A stretch of DNA of 64,000 bases, taken from contig NC_050099.1 in assembly GCF_902167145.1 (NCBI RefSeq), positions 64,188,942 through 64,252,941 of the forward strand. The letters run 5' to 3'. The DNA comes from Zea mays. Lineage: Eukaryota; Streptophyta; Magnoliopsida; Poales; Poaceae. Both the position numbers and the translations under genes were made by a program. Positions 46,443-57,862 of this stretch are shown piece by piece. Numbering within the stretch: the first letter of the stretch is position 1; the number at the start of each line of letters is the position of its first letter. The notes under the pieces are model-generated. The model ran no database searches and was not told the origin of the DNA. It saw only the letters and a list, made by a program, of their open reading frames with translations.

Positions 46443-46717
46443 CTCGATTCTACCGGCGAGCAGAGTGGAAGGCGAATTGCAGAGGGGATTTGGAAGCTAG
46501 AAAGCAAGAACTAGGGCACGGAAAGCAGAGGCGGCTAAAGGCACAGCGCTTATGGGATATTCCCGAGCCAGATACCGTTTCAAAAAGTGCCCAGTCAGCA
46601 CCCGACGGTTATTTCCAAAACACTGCCGTGCCACGTGGTCATCCGGCAGTTATTTCCAAAACACCGGTGCACCACCTCATCACTCGGCTATCATCCTCAA
46701 AGTGGCTCGCGCGGCCT
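46443..46717. repeat. Upstream region of the antisense gene, entering a short tandem repeat
   Basis: Holds the presumed promoter of the antisense gene; no clear TATA box seen. From 46590 the word GTTATTTCCAAAACACYG recurs at about 45-bp spacing. Related repeats resume at 54625 beyond the nested element. Confidence 0.5.
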
Positions 46718-46722
46718 GCTAT
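46718..46722. repeat. Left TSD (GCTAT) of the nested element
   Basis: Recurs at 54620-54624. Confidence 0.95.
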
Positions 46723-49700
46723 TGTAAAGCCCAAAATTGGTAGGAGAAAAAAAATATAATTATGTAGTGTTTTGGGATGATGGAACCATTGAGTATTAAT
46801 TGGTGTTCTCTTCTTTGTGCATATTCGATTAATGGTATTATATTTTAATTATGTTATACATTTAAAGAGTAATTTTATTTGCCTACAAGATTTTTTTTTG
46901 TGTATGCATCACTAATTTGAAGCATCTACTTAAATAAAGAAAATAATAAAACATCTCCAATAAGAATAGCAATAGTAAAAATTCGCATCCATGCTGATAT
47001 TTTTCGTTGAGTGATGCATTTTATATGAATGCAGGAAGCATGACTTAAATTTGAATTCAAATTATAAATGAGAAAATATAACAGAAAATGAGTAAAGGAA
47101 AGGAAAATACAAAAGAATAAAGAAAAGGAAATAAGAAAATCGCTCTTGGGCCTTTTCCTTTCCTCTCGGCCCATTCCCCCGCCGGCCCAACTCGCTTCCT
47201 CTGCGCTCTTGCGTCCACCGTCCACGGCACCCTGGCCAGACCGCTCTCTCCTAGTGCCGCTGCCAGGTGGGGTCGCCTATGTCAGCTCCTTCCCCTCTGG
47301 CATAACAAACTCCGCGCGCGATCTCTGGCTCCGTCCGTAGCTACCGGGGTTAGTTCACCGGCCGAGCTCGCACGTGCTAGGCGCTTGCCCTGTCCCTATA
47401 AATCAACGCGACCCTCGTCCTCCATGGCATAGGCTCCGTGCGGTGGTAATGGGAATGTGGCCGTCGAGGAATCCATCACCAGAGCACTGATGAACGCCGC
47501 CGCACGCTCACCTCGCTTACGGTACTGCTGCTAGCCATTAGCGTGGTCTGTCGGTTTCGCCTGGTCGTCGTAAACCTGCGCGGGGCTTCGACGGGCGGGG
47601 CTTGGGTCAGGGGATCTCCAATTGGTCACCAGCGACCAATTTCCGCCTCTGGGCCGCGCCGCGATGTGGCCGGGGTAACTGCACTCTTGATCCTCGGTAA
47701 GAACCCTTATACTAGCTTCATATTACCTCCAATTTGGTTTTGCACCATACGCGGGCTAGTTTCGCGCTCGGGTTGGCCGGATTCATGGACTCCGGCGATC
47801 CCCGCCGCCGTGCGTGGGGGCTGAGTGCGCGGCTCGGGTTGGGGGGGTAGGCGAAGCTTGCGCGGCCGTCAGATCGGGCGCGAGCGGTTAGGATTAGATC
47901 ACTGCTTACCCCTTCGCACTTAAAATCTGGTCCGTTGGCGGTTCATCCGAGGGCATGTGAGCGGAGAAAACGTGGTTGGATCTGGGGCGTAGATCTTAGA
48001 TCCTGCGGGCGACAAAGCATACCGGTTCGCATAGATCTGGATCTAATCTGGAGCGTCGCTCATTGATCCAACGGCCGAGATCTGAGAATACCCCTTCGCC
48101 GTGGCAATCTTTGTAAAGAGCCCCTGTTCTTTTTGTAAATGAACCCGCCGTCCACTTAGCTAGGTTCTGAGTCTCAGGAATTCTTCTGTAATAGCCCCTG
48201 CGTTTTCTGGAAAATGAGGCCCCGTCCAGAATAGTTTTAACCCGAGAATTTAAATTTCAAATTGATTTTCAATGTATAAATAATGTCTAGAACTTCAATA
48301 ATTCATAGAAAATGCATATGAACTCCAAATTACTTCATTCCAGTTCCTAAAATTTTGTAATAATGTTGTTTATTACATAGCACCTCTGTTTTAACATGAA
48401 AATGGTATTAAAATTTATTTCTTAACTAATCTCGTATCAAATACATAAAACCTTAGTAAATTCGTATCTCCTTCGTTTTAAATCCGATTTGACTCGTTCC
48501 AGTTGCGTTAGTCTCGTAGCAACGCGTAGATTATTATTACTCAGTTTATTCTTATGTTTGTTGTGATGTTAATTTTGCCTATACCATATTTGTTTGTATT
48601 GCTACGACTAGCGTGAGGTCACGAGTCACCTGAAGATCATCCTGGTACCTGGAATCTCAAGTCCCAGGCAAGTTGTGCCCTTGATCACTTCTTTTACCCA
48701 CTCATGTTCTAATTAATCATAATGATCTGCATAGGTTAATTTTGATGGGACCCAATAGGTTACCCTAGTTTGTCTATCTTTATACCTTGTTTACCACTAA
48801 ACTTTTTGGGTAGTACTTGCTAGTGCTTTATGTGGTTTTGGGTATGAAGATACATTATTCATGATCACACTTTTATCTGTTTATTATCACTGTTCATGAT
48901 AAGATCATTATGTTAATTGGAACATGGAGAACCACCCGGGAAAACAGTGCTACCACAAGGGTTTAATGGGACGCCCTTGGCCGATTAATTAGGAAAGCTA
49001 GTGGAAGACTACCTTACCCGAAAGGGGCAAGGGCAGTAGGGGAGTGGTCAGTGTAGGGAGGCCCTCGGGAGGATTTTGCTGTGATGGCAGTCCTGCAAGG
49101 GATTCCTGGGAAGGCCCTCGGGAGGATTTTGCTGTGATGGCGGTCCTGCAAGGGATTCCTGGGGAGGCCCTCGGGAGGATTTTGCTGTGATGGCGGTCCT
49201 GCAAGGGATTCCTGCATTGGAGCTTCCTATAAACTGTAGCGGGTTTTCTGAAGCTAGTGGAACTTTGTAAAGGCCTCGTAGTGTTACCCTGCCTCGCCTC
49301 CTCGGTAGAGGTGTATGGGAAGTCGCGATCCCTTGGCAGATGGGTAACATGACTTGTGGGTAAAGATGCGCAACCTCTGCAGAGTGTAAAACTGGTATAC
49401 TAGCCGTGCTCACGGTCATGAGCGGCTCGGACACTCACATGATTAAATTATGGAACTTAAACTCAATTTGTCATATGCATTGCATCGCAGGTGAGGTTGT
49501 TACTTTTGTTCTACTACTTAATTGGGTTGGTATTTACTTATACTTAGTAATTGCTAATAAAATTTTGACCAACTTTAAAAGCAATGCTCGGCTCTAACCA
49601 TTCTCTTTGGTAAGCCTTACACTTCACGTGAGCTCCCACCTTTGGCGAGTTCATGCACATTATTCCCCACAACTTGCTGAGCGATGAACGTATGTGAGCT

Positions 49701-50007
49701 CACTCTTGCTGTCTCACACCCCCCCCACAGGTCAAGAACAGGTACCGCAGGATGAGGCGCTTGGAGGATGCTGTGATGTGTTCGTAAGAGATCTAGGCCG
49801 TCGTCTCCCAGTCAACTTTGGGTTGCTGGACCGTTGTCTCCTTATAATGTAATTATTTATTTATTTTGTACAGAACTCCTATTATATAGTAAAGATGTGA
49901 CATTCGATCCTGTGCCATGATTCATCATATGTGTGAGACTTGGTCCCAGCACACCTGGTGATTATGTTCGCGCCCGGGTCTTGGTGCCCCGAAACCCGGG
50001 TGTTACA
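46723..50007 (+). repeat. 5' LTR of the nested element (3285 bp)
   Basis: TATA box TATAAATC at 47397-47404, a GC-rich leader to about 47900, then AT-rich sequence. A 53-bp unit (GCCCTCGGGAGGATTTTGCT...) is repeated three times from 49061, 49114 and 49167. Exon-like islands with splice-site-like edges lie near 48600-48670 and 49733-49785. Open frames here are duplicated exactly in the 3' LTR. Confidence 0.92.
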
Positions 50008-50011
50008 GAAG

Positions 50012-50025
50012 TGGTATCAGAGGAA
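50012..50025 (+). other. Primer-binding site of the nested element
   Basis: TGGTATCAGAGGAATG begins five bases after the LTR and matches the initiator tRNA-Met complement over its first eleven bases. Confidence 0.85.
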
Positions 50026-51333
50026 TGTTGACTGTAGGACGAAACCTAGATAGAACTGGACAACCATTGTCTACTTACCTTTGCTACTCTGATTCTTTCT
50101 AAACTTCTCTTAATCTTTTCTCATCTAATTCCGCTTTACTCTGATTATTCTTACCTTTTCCTTCTAAAAGACAAATGTGGATTTCACACTTTGAAATCCT
50201 GCACCTAAAGTGACCTTTAGGAATAGGAGACCTACTCCTAGGAACAAACACAAAACTATTTTTATAGGTATTTATACGCTTGAGTGCTTGTTCTTATGAA
50301 ACTTGTTTGATTTTGATCTTTGATTGAGTGTGATAAGTTGTGGAGTAACATCCACGATTACATCTGCATATACATATAGGTATAAATGTAAATAAATAAA
50401 ATTCATGAGATAACTAAACAACTTAGATTATCCTCCATTAAAGTGTATCTATTTCGTAGGGATCCATCTTATCTTAAGAGGTACTCTATTACCTTTGTAG
50501 ATTCATCTTATCTTAAAAGATTCTTTCTTATCTTAATAGATCTAACTTACCTCAAAAGATTCTACCTTAGTCTTATGGATTCATCTTATCCCAATAAACA
50601 TATTTATCCCGCACTAGTGTAACAACCATGATCTAATCCAAAGCAATTAGATATTATCTAGTCCAAACTAGTTATACCAATCCGATCTAGATCCCATCTA
50701 ATCTAACATGATATAATCCAAATTGAGTTACTTAAATAAGTTACATAATGTTGGCGACATAAATTAGGCCCTAATTCTATAAACATATCTTACCCTGAAT
50801 TAATACCTTGGACTAACTCGTCCGTAAACAACAACCAAACCTACTTCATAGGTTGCCTAATCTAGATATCCCGAAAACAAAGTAAAACTCTGTTTAAACC
50901 TAACTACCTCATGTACCCTAGCTATCCTAACTATATGCCCTTAGCCATATGTCCTCAACTCGGATGACAACTCCAGGATCGAGGGCCAAAGAAGACCAAC
51001 CACGTCAAAGGAGGATAAGCACCAACTCAAGTCTTCAAAAGGGCAAAGCGGAATCACTAGATGAGTCAAGATCCACCATCCATAATGGAACCTTTCTTTG
51101 CCCTAATCCTTATTACCGCAACCTTCTCTACTTCTGCCTAATAGCTAAACATAGTATACCCATGTGTTCCTAATAATTTCCTTATTTAATGACTTAAAAA
51201 AAAATATATATAGAAAACATTTGTGCTTAAAACCATAAAAAAAAACTCAAAGCTAAAACCAAACATTTGGCTTTCTATGTCCCTTTTTCTTACAAATCTC
51301 GGGGACGAGATTTCTGTTAAGGGGGGTAGGATT
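50026..51333 (+). other. Internal region of the nested element, no coding
   Basis: About 1.3 kb of AT-rich sequence with repeated TTATCTTAAWAGATTC words at 50465-50560. The longest frame (50949-51173, 74 codons) has no recognisable domain. Ends with the polypurine tract TTAAGGGGGGTAGGAT (51318-51332). Confidence 0.8.
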
Positions 51334-54300
51334 TGTAAAGCCCAAAATTGGTAGGAGAAAAAAAATATAATTATGCAGTGTTTTGGGATGATGGAACCAT
51401 TGAGTATTAATTGGTGTTCTCTTCTTTGTGCATATTCGATTAATGGTATTATATTTTAATTATGTTATACATTTAAAGAGTAATTTTATTTGCCTACAAG
51501 ATTTTTTTTTGTGTATGCATCACTAATTTGAAGCATCTACTTAAATAAAGAAAATAATAAAACATCTCCAATAAGAATAGCAATAGTAAAAATTCGCATC
51601 CATGCTGATATTTTTCGTTGAGTGATGCATTTTATATGAATGCAGGAAGCATGACTTAAATTTGAATTCAAATTATAAATGAGAAAATATAACAGAAAAT
51701 GAGTAAAGGAAAGGAAAATACAAAAGAATAAAGAAAAGGAAATAAGAAAATCGCTCTTGGGCCTTTTCCTTTCCTCTCGGCCCATTCCCCCGCCGGCCCA
51801 ACTCGCTTCCTCTGCGCTCTTGCGTCCACCGTCCACGGCACCCTGGCCAGACCGCTCTCTCCTAGTGCCGCTGCCAGGTGGGGTCGCCTATGTCAGCTCC
51901 TTCCCCTCTGGCATAACAAACTCCGCGCGCGATCTCTGGCTCCGTCCGTAGCTACCGGGGTTAGTTCACCGGCCGAGCTCGCACGTGCTAGGCGCTTGCC
52001 CTGTCCCTATAAATCAACGCGACCCTCGTCCTCCATGGCATAGGCTCCGTGCGGTGGTAATGGGAATGTGGCCGTCGAGGAATCCATCACCAGAGCACTG
52101 ATGAACGCCGCCGCACGCTCACCTCGCTTACGGTACTGCTGCTAGCCATTAGCGTGGTCTGTCGGTTTCGCCTGGTCGTCGTAAACCTGCGCGGGGCTTC
52201 GACGGGCGGGGCTTGGGTCAGGGGATCTCCAATTGGTCACCAGCGACCAATTTCCGCCTCTGGGCCGCGCCGCGATGTGGCCGGGGTAACTGCACTCTTG
52301 ATCCTCGGTAAGAACCCTTATACTAGCTTCATATTACCTCCAATTTGGTTTTGCACCATACGCGGGCTAGTTTCGCGCTCGGGTTGGCCGGATTCGTGGA
52401 CTCCGGCGATCCCCGCCGCCGTGCGTGGGGGCTGAGTGCGCGGCTCGGGTTGGGGGGGTAGGCGAAGCTTGCGCGGCCGTCAGATCGGGCGCGAGCGGTT
52501 AGGATTAGATCACTGCTTACCCCTTCGCACTTAAAATCTGGTCCGTTGGCGGTTCATCCGAGGGCATGTGAGCGGAGAAAACGTGGTTGGATCTGGGGCG
52601 TAGATCTTAGATCCTGCGGGCGACAAAGCATACCGGTTCGCATAGATCTGGATCTAATCTGGAGCGTCGCTCATTGATCCAACGGCCGAGATCTGAGAAT
52701 ACCCCTTCGCCGTGGCAATCTTTGTAAAGAGCCCCTGTTCTTTTTGTAAATGAACCCGCCGTCCACTTAGCTAGGTTCTGAGTCTCAGGAATTCTTCTGT
52801 AATAGCCCCTGCGTTTTCTGGAAAATGAGGCCCCGTCCAGAATAGTTTTAACCCGAGAATTTAAATTTCAAATTGATTTTCAATGTATAAATAATGTCTA
52901 GAACTTCAATAATTCATAGAAAATGCATATGAACTCCAAATTACTTCATTCCAGTTCCTAAAATTTTGTAATAATGTTGTTTATTACATAGCACCTCTGT
53001 TTTAACATGAAAATGGTATTAAAATTTATTTCTTAACTAATCTCGTATCAAATACATAAAACCTTAGTAAATTCGTATCTCCTTCGTTTTAAATCCGATT
53101 TGACTCGTTCCAGTTGCGTTAGTCTCGTAGCAACGCGTAGATTATTATTACTCAGTTTATTCTTATGTTTGTTGTGATGTTAATTTTGCCTATACCATAT
53201 TTGTTTGTATTGCTACGACTAGCGTGAGGTCACGAGTCACCTGAAGATCATCCTGGTACCTGGAATCTCAAGTCCCAGGCAAGTTGTGCCCTTGATCACT
53301 TCTTTTACCCACTCATGTTCTAATTAATCATAATGATCTGCATAGGTTAATTTTGATGGGACCCAATAGGTTACCCTAGTTTGTCTATCTTTATACCTTG
53401 TTTACCACTAAACTTTTTGGGTAGTACTTGCTAGTGCTTTATGTGGTTTTGGGTATGAAGATACATTATTCATGATCACACTTTTATCTGTTTATTATCA
53501 CTGTTCATGATAAGATCATTATGTTAATTGGAACATGGAGAACCACCCGGGAAAACAGTGCTACCACAAGGGTTTAATGGGACGCCCTTGGCCGATTAAT
53601 TAGGAAAGCTAGTGGAAGACTACCTTACCCGAAAGGGGCAAGGGCAGTAGGGGAGTGGTCAGTGTAGGGAGGCCCTCGGGAGGATTTTGCTGTGATGGCG
53701 GTCCTGCAAGGGATTCCTGGGAAGGCCCTCGGGAGGATTTTGCTGTGATGGCGGTCCTGCAAGGGATTCCTGGGGAGGCCCTCGGGAGGATTTTGCTGTG
53801 ATGGCGGTCCTGCAAGGGATTCCTGCATTGGAGCTTCCTATAAACTGTAGCGGGTTTTCTGAAGCTAGTGGAACTTTGTAAAGGCCTCGTAGTGTTACCC
53901 TGCCTCGCCTCCTCGGTAGAGGTGTATGGGAAGTCGCGATCCCTTGGCAGATGGGTAACATGACTTGTGGGTAAAGATGCGCAACCTCTGCAGAGTGTAA
54001 AACTGGTATACTAGCCGTGCTCACGGTCATGAGCGGCTCGGACACTCACATGATTAAATTATGGAACTTAAACTCAATTTGTCATATGCATTGCATCGCA
54101 GGTGAGGTTGTTACTTTTGTTCTACTACTTAATTGGGTTGGTATTTACTTATACTTAGTAATTGCTAATAAAATTTTGACCAACTTTAAAAGCAATGCTC
54201 GGCTCTAACCATTCTCTTTGGTAAGCCTTACACTTCACGTGAGCTCCCACCTTTGGCGAGTTCATGCACATTATTCCCCACAACTTGCTGAGCGATGAAC

Positions 54301-54619
54301 GTATGTGAGCTCACTCTTGCTGTCTCACACCCCCCCCCACAGGTCAAGAACAGGTACCGCAGGATGAGGCGCTTGGAGGATGCTGTGATGTGTTCGTAAG
54401 AGATCTAGGCCGTCGTCTCCCAGTCAACTTTGGGTTGCTGGACCGTTGTCTCCTTATAATGTAATTATTTATTTATTTTGTACAGAACTCCTATTATATA
54501 GTAAAGATGTGACATTCGATCCTGTGCCATGATTCATCATATGTGTGAGACTTGGTCCCAGCACACCTGGTGATTATGTTCGCGCCCGGGTCTTGGTGCC
54601 CCGAAACCCGGGTGTTACA
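51334..54619 (+). repeat. 3' LTR of the nested element (3286 bp)
   Basis: Differs from the 5' LTR by T/C near the start (ATGTAG versus ATGCAG), A/G at about 52396, A/G at about 53700 and one extra C in the run near 54330. TATA box at about 52008. The three 53-bp units lie at about 53672-53830. Confidence 0.92.
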
Positions 54620-54624
54620 GCTAT
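54620..54624. repeat. Right TSD (GCTAT) of the nested element
   Basis: Matches 46718-46722. Confidence 0.95.
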
Positions 54625-54960
54625 CACTCGGCGTTGCCTCCAAAACGCCGATATCGTGTTCAGTCGCTCGACATTACCTCTAAAATGCTGACGTCGCTTT
54701 CCAATCACTCGGTGTTGCCTCTAAAACGCTGATATAGTGTTCAGTTGCTCGGTGTTGCCTCTAAAACGCCGACGTCGCCCTTCAGTCGCTCGGTGTTACC
54801 TCTAAAACGCTGACGTCGCCCTCTGACATCGTCTCAAGTCGCTCGGCAGTTATCTCTAAAACTCCGATATTGTGTTCGGTCACTCGGCAGTTACCTCTAA
54901 AGCGCCGACACCGTCTACAAGTTACTCGGCAGCTATTTCTGAAAGCATCAGTTTGATGCC
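54625..54960 (+). repeat. About 41-bp tandem repeats of the Grande-like element
   Basis: Around eight diverged units of the type CTCGGTGTTGCCTCTAAAAC followed by GCTGACGTCGCC. The nested element inserted at the edge of this array. Confidence 0.75.
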
Positions 54961-55156
54961 CAAGTTATTCACTTACTGTCTCAAAGAAATCAGCTTCACA
55001 AATGAGCAGGACAATCATCAAGGAGAAGCCAACATCATTCTTTCATTAGAAGGAAGATAACATACTTACAAATCAACTCTTTACGAGTTGATACTTCCCT
55101 ACTACTACTACATTATTCTAACTATACTATACTAATATCTAAAAGACCAGTGGCAT
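54961..55156. other. Spacer 3' of the second antisense frame
   Basis: No gene; AT-rich with a CTACTACTACTACATT run near 55098-55113. Confidence 0.4.
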
Positions 55157-55296
55157 CTAGCCACTGGCCCTGTTGCTACCGCCGCCGCTGCCGCCCCTGG
55201 TGCTGCCCCTGCTGCTGCCGCCCCGGTTGCTGCCCCTGCTGCCGCCTCCGTCACCGTCCTTGCTGCCGCCGCCGCCGCCCTTGCCGCTGCCGTCAC

Positions 55297-55327
<31 letters not shown>

Positions 55328-55603
55328 CTCGTCCTCGCCGCCGTCGTCCGAGTCCTCCTCATCCGAGGAGTACTCCGACTCATCCGAGCCCTCGATCCCG
55401 GAGCGCTCGACGGCTCGGATGTACGTCCAGACCTCCGTCGCGAGCCCCTGGGAGTCGTCTGAGTCGTCAGACGACTCACGCAGGGGGATGGGAGCTGGAG
55501 ACCCCTCAGACTCAGAGGAGAACTCCTCCTCTGAGTACTCCGAGTCACCAAACTCCTCCGATGGAGGAGTTGGCTCACGCTTGCGCTTATTGTTCTTGCC
55601 CAT
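55157..55603 (-). CDS. Second antisense gene of the Grande-like element: acidic, Gly-rich protein (148 aa)
   Basis: An intact minus-strand frame starts at ATG 55601-55603 (MGKNNKRKREPTPPSEEF). It has a basic start, a Ser/Glu-rich middle, a run of about eight Asp, then GGGGGSKDGDGGG-type repeats and ends SNRASG. About 80 bp upstream on the minus strand is a TATA box, TATAAATA (55684-55691), at a spacing that suits a short 5' UTR. The frame could also open upstream at 55747, but the TATA position favours the start at 55603. Low complexity prevents a family call. Known Grande elements carry an antisense gene in this region; whether it is this one is unverified. Confidence 0.6.
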
Positions 55604-55683
55604 GGTGGAAGCAAAAGGGAGAGAAAAAAGGGAAGCAATAGAGAACAGCGAGAGATGTGAAAAAGCCAGAGAGACAACGGCGT

Positions 55684-55691
55684 TATTTATA
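55684..55691 (-). promoter_or_regulatory. TATA box for the second antisense gene
   Basis: TATAAATA on the minus strand, 81 bp upstream of the ATG at 55603. Confidence 0.5.
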
Positions 55692-55749
55692 GAAGGAGAA
55701 GGCAACCGCTCACCTCCAACCGCGGTCACTGAACAGTCGCAAAGCATTC

Positions 55750-56335
55750 AATAAGCACTTCAACCCGTCTGAAGACACGTCAGGCGGCTGACGCCGTTTC
55801 ACGCAACACAACACCCATTGGGACTCCAGTCAACAGCGCGGAGGATATGATTACACCCGCCGTCACATCACATTACTACTCAGAAGCAGCCGGCTAAAAC
55901 ACTCAGCGTATCAAGCCGTCCCTTGCCCACACCCATTGGGGGGGGGACGCCAAGGAATTATCAGTATATTTTTCAAAACGGTCACATCTGTGCAGGGCAC
56001 GCAGTGAATACTTCAAGACAAAAATGAGATATCAGTAAGGATCAGAGGAAAGCCAAATATAGCCAGTGAAGTACAAAATATGGCCAACAGAAGCGACGTG
56101 AAGACTAGACAGAGAACGTCCACCAAACGTCCAATCAGTCGCAGAGCAAATAAATTGCACTACCTAGCAAGATGTGGATGGATTGCGAACTCGGCTGCTA
56201 AAGACAAAATATATGCTGACCTCTGAAGCATAATATTGATGACATAATGCTGACCTCCAAAGCATAATGCGGATAGCTTCATGCCAATTTTTACAAACAG
56301 AAAGGATAATTTTCAGCAAAGAGACACAAAAGGAA
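55750..56335. other. 3' non-coding DNA of the Grande-like element
   Basis: No gene. ACACCCATTGGG occurs at about 55810 and 55930 and again in the hairpin units to the right. Confidence 0.4.
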
Positions 56336-56788
56336 GACCTTCGAATGGATCATCCTCAAAAATCCATTTGAAGGTCGGGGGCTACACCCATTGGGTGCAC
56401 CTCTGGTGCACCCCATGGATTATCATTCCAAGCCAAGATAGTGCCGACTTCTAAGGCGTGGGATAAGATTAAAAGGCCGGCCCTCAACCAAAACGCAGGA
56501 GCACAAATGGAAATAATTTCTGGGGAAGACCTTCGAGTAGATTATTTTCTAAAATCTATTCGAAGCTCGGGGGCTACACCCATTGGGTGCACCTCCGGTG
56601 CACCCAATGAAGTTCAGAATCCTACAAATTGAAATGCCGACCTCTAAGGCACAAGCACGAAACAAAGCTTCGGTCTACGAGTGATCAAAGCAGGAGACAA
56701 TAAGAAGTCATTTTCTTCAAATCACCTGCAAGCTGGACCTGGGATCTTTGGGCTGATTACCTCTAAATTAACCCAAAGATCGGGGGCT
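56336..56788 (+). repeat. Three hairpin-plus-polypurine units before the 3' LTR
   Basis: Stem arms 56336-56350/56362-56376, 56528-56542/56554-56568 and 56743-56752/56772-56781, each followed by CGGGGGCT. Only the last abuts the LTR and acts as the polypurine tract (56782-56788). Confidence 0.75.
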
Positions 56789-57417
56789 TGTGGGGGATAG
56801 ATATCCCCCGGGTCCACTAAAAGAGTAAAAGACCTCACGAAAGGCCCAAGGGCCCAATAAATCGTAAGGTCATTCTTTCGTGGGCCTGGGGAGAGACAAC
56901 CAGCAAAGCAGATCGACATGAGGCCGGATTGGTGCAAACCCGGACGACCCACAACGTCGAGCGAGCGACCACAACAGAGATCCGACTTTCCCGTGCTGGA
57001 GCTCCCATGCAACGAAGCCATGCGAGGATAAGTCGGCAGAACTACAGGGAGATAAACTCAAACAATTCACTATCTTTTAGCTACACGTTGTTATCATATC
57101 CACATGTATTGCCCCACGGTCGAGTATATAAGGCCTAGGGGGCACCCCTTCAGAACGATCGACCCTATAACGTGGCCACCCATACCAACTCTCTGTATTC
57201 TCAATCCGGAGAGCTCTCTTGTAACCACGTTCACCAAGCATACTCACCAGGACGTAGGGTGTTACGCGTCTCTAAGCGGCCCGAACCTGTAAACCTTGTC
57301 CACTGTCCCTCGTGCAATCGGCACGAACCATTTTGCTACAGTCGTCGACACCGTCCTACTCCTAAAAACACCTTGAGGGGCAACCCCGGGTGTGCGGTCG
57401 GACCCAAAACACCGACA
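56789..57417 (+). repeat. 3' LTR of the Grande-like element
   Basis: 629 bp, co-linear with 35521-36149; TATATAAG at 57125-57132. Seven transition differences, no indels. Confidence 0.92.
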
Positions 57418-57422
57418 GTAAT
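57418..57422. repeat. Right TSD (GTAAT) of the Grande-like element
   Basis: Matches 35516-35520. Confidence 0.92.
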
Positions 57423-57862
57423 CTCCGTCTTGCCCAGCACTGGGCTCGCTCTCGTGTGCCATCTCCGCCTCGCCCGAGCTCGGCCAAGGTTACCTGCTCC
57501 CCCACGAATCCTGCAGGTGACCACTCCGCCGACTGTGGCAAACGTCAGGGAAAGACTTCCGCCTTGCCCGAGCAAGGCTCTGTCCTCGATATCCACAACG
57601 AAGGACTCCCAACGTCACCCAGCACGGGGACGCTGACGCATCTCGTAGGCAGGCTTTTTACCCATACCGAAGCACTGTTACAACCACTACGGTATGGGCA
57701 TCCCCTCCCTTGGGGGCTCGGGCGTACGGTCAACCCCTCGACCTCGGCCTCGGCTGTGGCAGAACCGCCCGAATTATTCCAGCTTAAGTGCCCAAGTCAC
57801 GTCTCAAAGGCCGCAAGGCACTTAAATCGGAATAAGCCGTCAGTCCCTCAGATCTAGTCTGA
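57423..57862. repeat. Older GC-rich repeat that hosts the Grande insertion, right piece
   Basis: TCGCCCGAG-rich LTR-like sequence continuing the style of 34991-35515. Boundary with the next element is not sharp. No coding. Confidence 0.45.

Larger units (their letters stand above)
46723..54619 (+). mobile_element. Protein-less LTR element with 3.3-kb LTRs (Tekay/Del-like, LARD type), very young
   Basis: LTRs 46723-50007 and 51334-54619 enclose only 1326 bp. The ends (TGTAAAGCCC...GGGTGTTACA), tRNA-Met primer-binding site and long LTR resemble chromoviruses of the Tekay/Del lineage. The internal region encodes no gag or pol, so it must use proteins of another element. The LTRs differ by three substitutions and one C-run indel. 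Confidence 0.92.
35521..57417 (+). mobile_element. Grande-like Ty3 retrotransposon (Tat lineage), full length, with a nested insertion
   Basis: LTRs of 629 bp each, perfect TSD GTAAT, primer-binding site, gag-pol, 3' tandem arrays and antisense genes. Without the nested element and its 5-bp duplication the length is 13,995 bp, close to published Grande elements (about 13.8 kb with about 0.63-kb LTRs, tandem repeats and an antisense gene; from memory). The LTRs differ at seven sites, all transitions (1.1%), roughly 0.4 million years at 1.3e-8 per site per year. Confidence 0.9.

Noticed and set aside
47146..47824. Frames of 64 and 93 codons after a TATA box, duplicated at 51757-52435
   Set aside because: They are in the two LTRs of the nested element, in the leader region; exact duplication comes from the LTR pair and not from two genes.
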